Assembly (NCBI GenBank): GCA_030669265.1 | Contig: DAOVDY010000052.1 | Span: forward strand, 1 to 6,144 | DNA: 6,144 bases | Source: Desulfobacteraceae bacterium | GTDB lineage: Bacteria; Desulfobacterota; DSM-4660; Desulfatiglandales; B25-G16 | Direction: 5' to 3' | Part shown: one piece after another, positions 5,637 to 6,144 of the stretch | Position numbering within the stretch: position 1 is the stretch's first letter | Layout: each line of letters starts with the position of its first letter | Notes under the pieces: model-generated | What the model saw: only the letters and a program-made list of their open reading frames with translations | Told to the model about the DNA's origin: nothing | Database searches by the model: none | Made by a program: the position numbers and the translations under genes

Positions 5637-6144
5637 ATGAATATCTTGGACGAAGGATTCGCTGAATTTCAAAAACTTCCAACAGAGGAAAAAGTTACGT
5701 GTTTTGAGAGAAATGGGCGCCTTTTTGACATGATAATCTCGCAGCAGTTGAATCGCGAAATTATAGACCGTATCTATGAAATTACAAATCACCTTCGACA
5801 TATATCCGATAGTAAGGCCGGCTCACTTTTCATGCAAAATATCCTCTGCCACAAACGAGCCATGCTCTATTTTACCCAGCCTTCATCCAGGACTTTTCTA
5901 TCTTTTGAAAGTGCGTGTCACATGTTAGGCATTAAAACTTCCGAAATTCGTGACGTCAGTGTTTCATCAGAAGTTAAGGGCGAAAGCTATGATGATAGCT
6001 TACGGACCTTTTCGTCGTATACTGATTTAATCATTATGAGGAATAAAGTGCAGGACACTGCTGAACGTGCTGCCTGGCTGCTCAATACTCATACCAACCG
6101 CCCGGTCCCTGTTATTAACGGCGGTTCAGGAAGCGATCAGCATC
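5637..6144 (+). CDS. pyrB: Aspartate carbamoyltransferase, long form, N-terminal part (runs off right edge)
   Basis: The frame opens at ATG 5637 and stays open to the window end (169 codons). It is a member of the aspartate/ornithine carbamoyltransferase family: PSSRTFLSFESA (82-93) is the counterpart of the carbamoyl-phosphate loop PSTRTR, SSEVKGES (110-117) carries the active-site lysine, IIMR (132-135) the conserved arginine, and NGGSGSDQH (161-169) the segment that normally continues into HPTQ. Compared with E. coli PyrB the loop lies about 30 residues later, so there is an N-terminal extension. Long aspartate carbamoyltransferases of this kind are known in some bacteria, and this may be the pyrimidine-pathway enzyme making carbamoyl aspartate. 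The aspartate-binding residues lie beyond the edge, so specificity cannot be checked. Oddities are SSRTF in place of STRTR and GSG in place of the usual GDG. It is divergent from the leftward operon. Confidence 0.85.
   Translation, partial: MNILDEGFAEFQKLPTEEKVTCFERNGRLFDMIISQQLNREIIDRIYEITNHLRHISDSKAGSLFMQNILCHKRAMLYFTQPSSRTFLSFESACHMLGIKTSEIRDVSVSSEVKGESYDDSLRTFSSYTDLIIMRNKVQDTAERAAWLLNTHTNRPVPVINGGSGSDQH

Noticed and set aside
5610..5801. 63-codon minus-strand frame
   Set aside because: It is antisense to the start of the long carbamoyltransferase, whose motifs are clear; its residues show no family pattern.
1..6144. CRISPR array, insertion sequence, tRNA or rRNA
   Set aside because: No spaced direct repeats, transposase motifs, terminal repeats or RNA-gene sequences were seen on either strand.

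Overview
The window looks like a bacterial chromosome segment of moderate G+C devoted to carbamoyl-phosphate and ammonia metabolism. The organism cannot be fixed from sequence alone. The mixture of a GSI-alpha-like glutamine synthetase, a long-form aspartate carbamoyltransferase and a COG2403-type P-loop protein would fit an uncultured, probably anaerobic lineage (planctomycete, deltaproteobacterial or candidate-phylum type). That is an inference and is weakly held. No phage, IS, CRISPR, tRNA or rRNA signal was seen.

Layout. Five genes run leftward (minus strand). In transcription order they are: a possible small unknown ORF (5605-5306); a COG2403-type P-loop protein related to cyclic 2,3-diphosphoglycerate synthetase (5301-3961); ornithine carbamoyltransferase (3914-2913, GTG start); carbamate kinase (2827-1823, probably a TTG start); and an aspartate-carbamoyltransferase-like protein (1820-882). 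After a 346-base gap comes the N-terminal part of glutamine synthetase glnA (535 to beyond base 1). Spacings are 4 bases (small ORF to P-loop gene), 46, 85 and 2 bases, so the first four solid genes probably form one operon. A second, divergent carbamoyltransferase of the long aspartate-carbamoyltransferase type starts at 5637 on the plus strand and runs off the right edge.

How the genes could work together. Carbamate kinase interconverts carbamoyl phosphate + ADP with carbamate (NH3 + CO2) + ATP. Ornithine carbamoyltransferase links carbamoyl phosphate to citrulline, and two further carbamoyltransferase paralogues sit on either side. Glutamine synthetase could consume the released ammonia. 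Neither arginine deiminase nor carbamoyl-phosphate synthetase is present in the window, so the direction of flux is open: ATP-yielding breakdown of a carbamoylated compound, or ATP-driven supply of carbamoyl phosphate from ammonia.

The most interesting point is the 312-residue carbamoyltransferase. It keeps the general carbamoyl-phosphate-binding framework but replaces both residues equivalent to the aspartate-binding Arg229 and Gln231 of E. coli PyrB, and also the Thr of the STRTR motif. It may therefore carbamoylate, or decarbamoylate, something other than aspartate. Its partner, the P-loop protein, has no established role with carbamate kinase and ornithine carbamoyltransferase.
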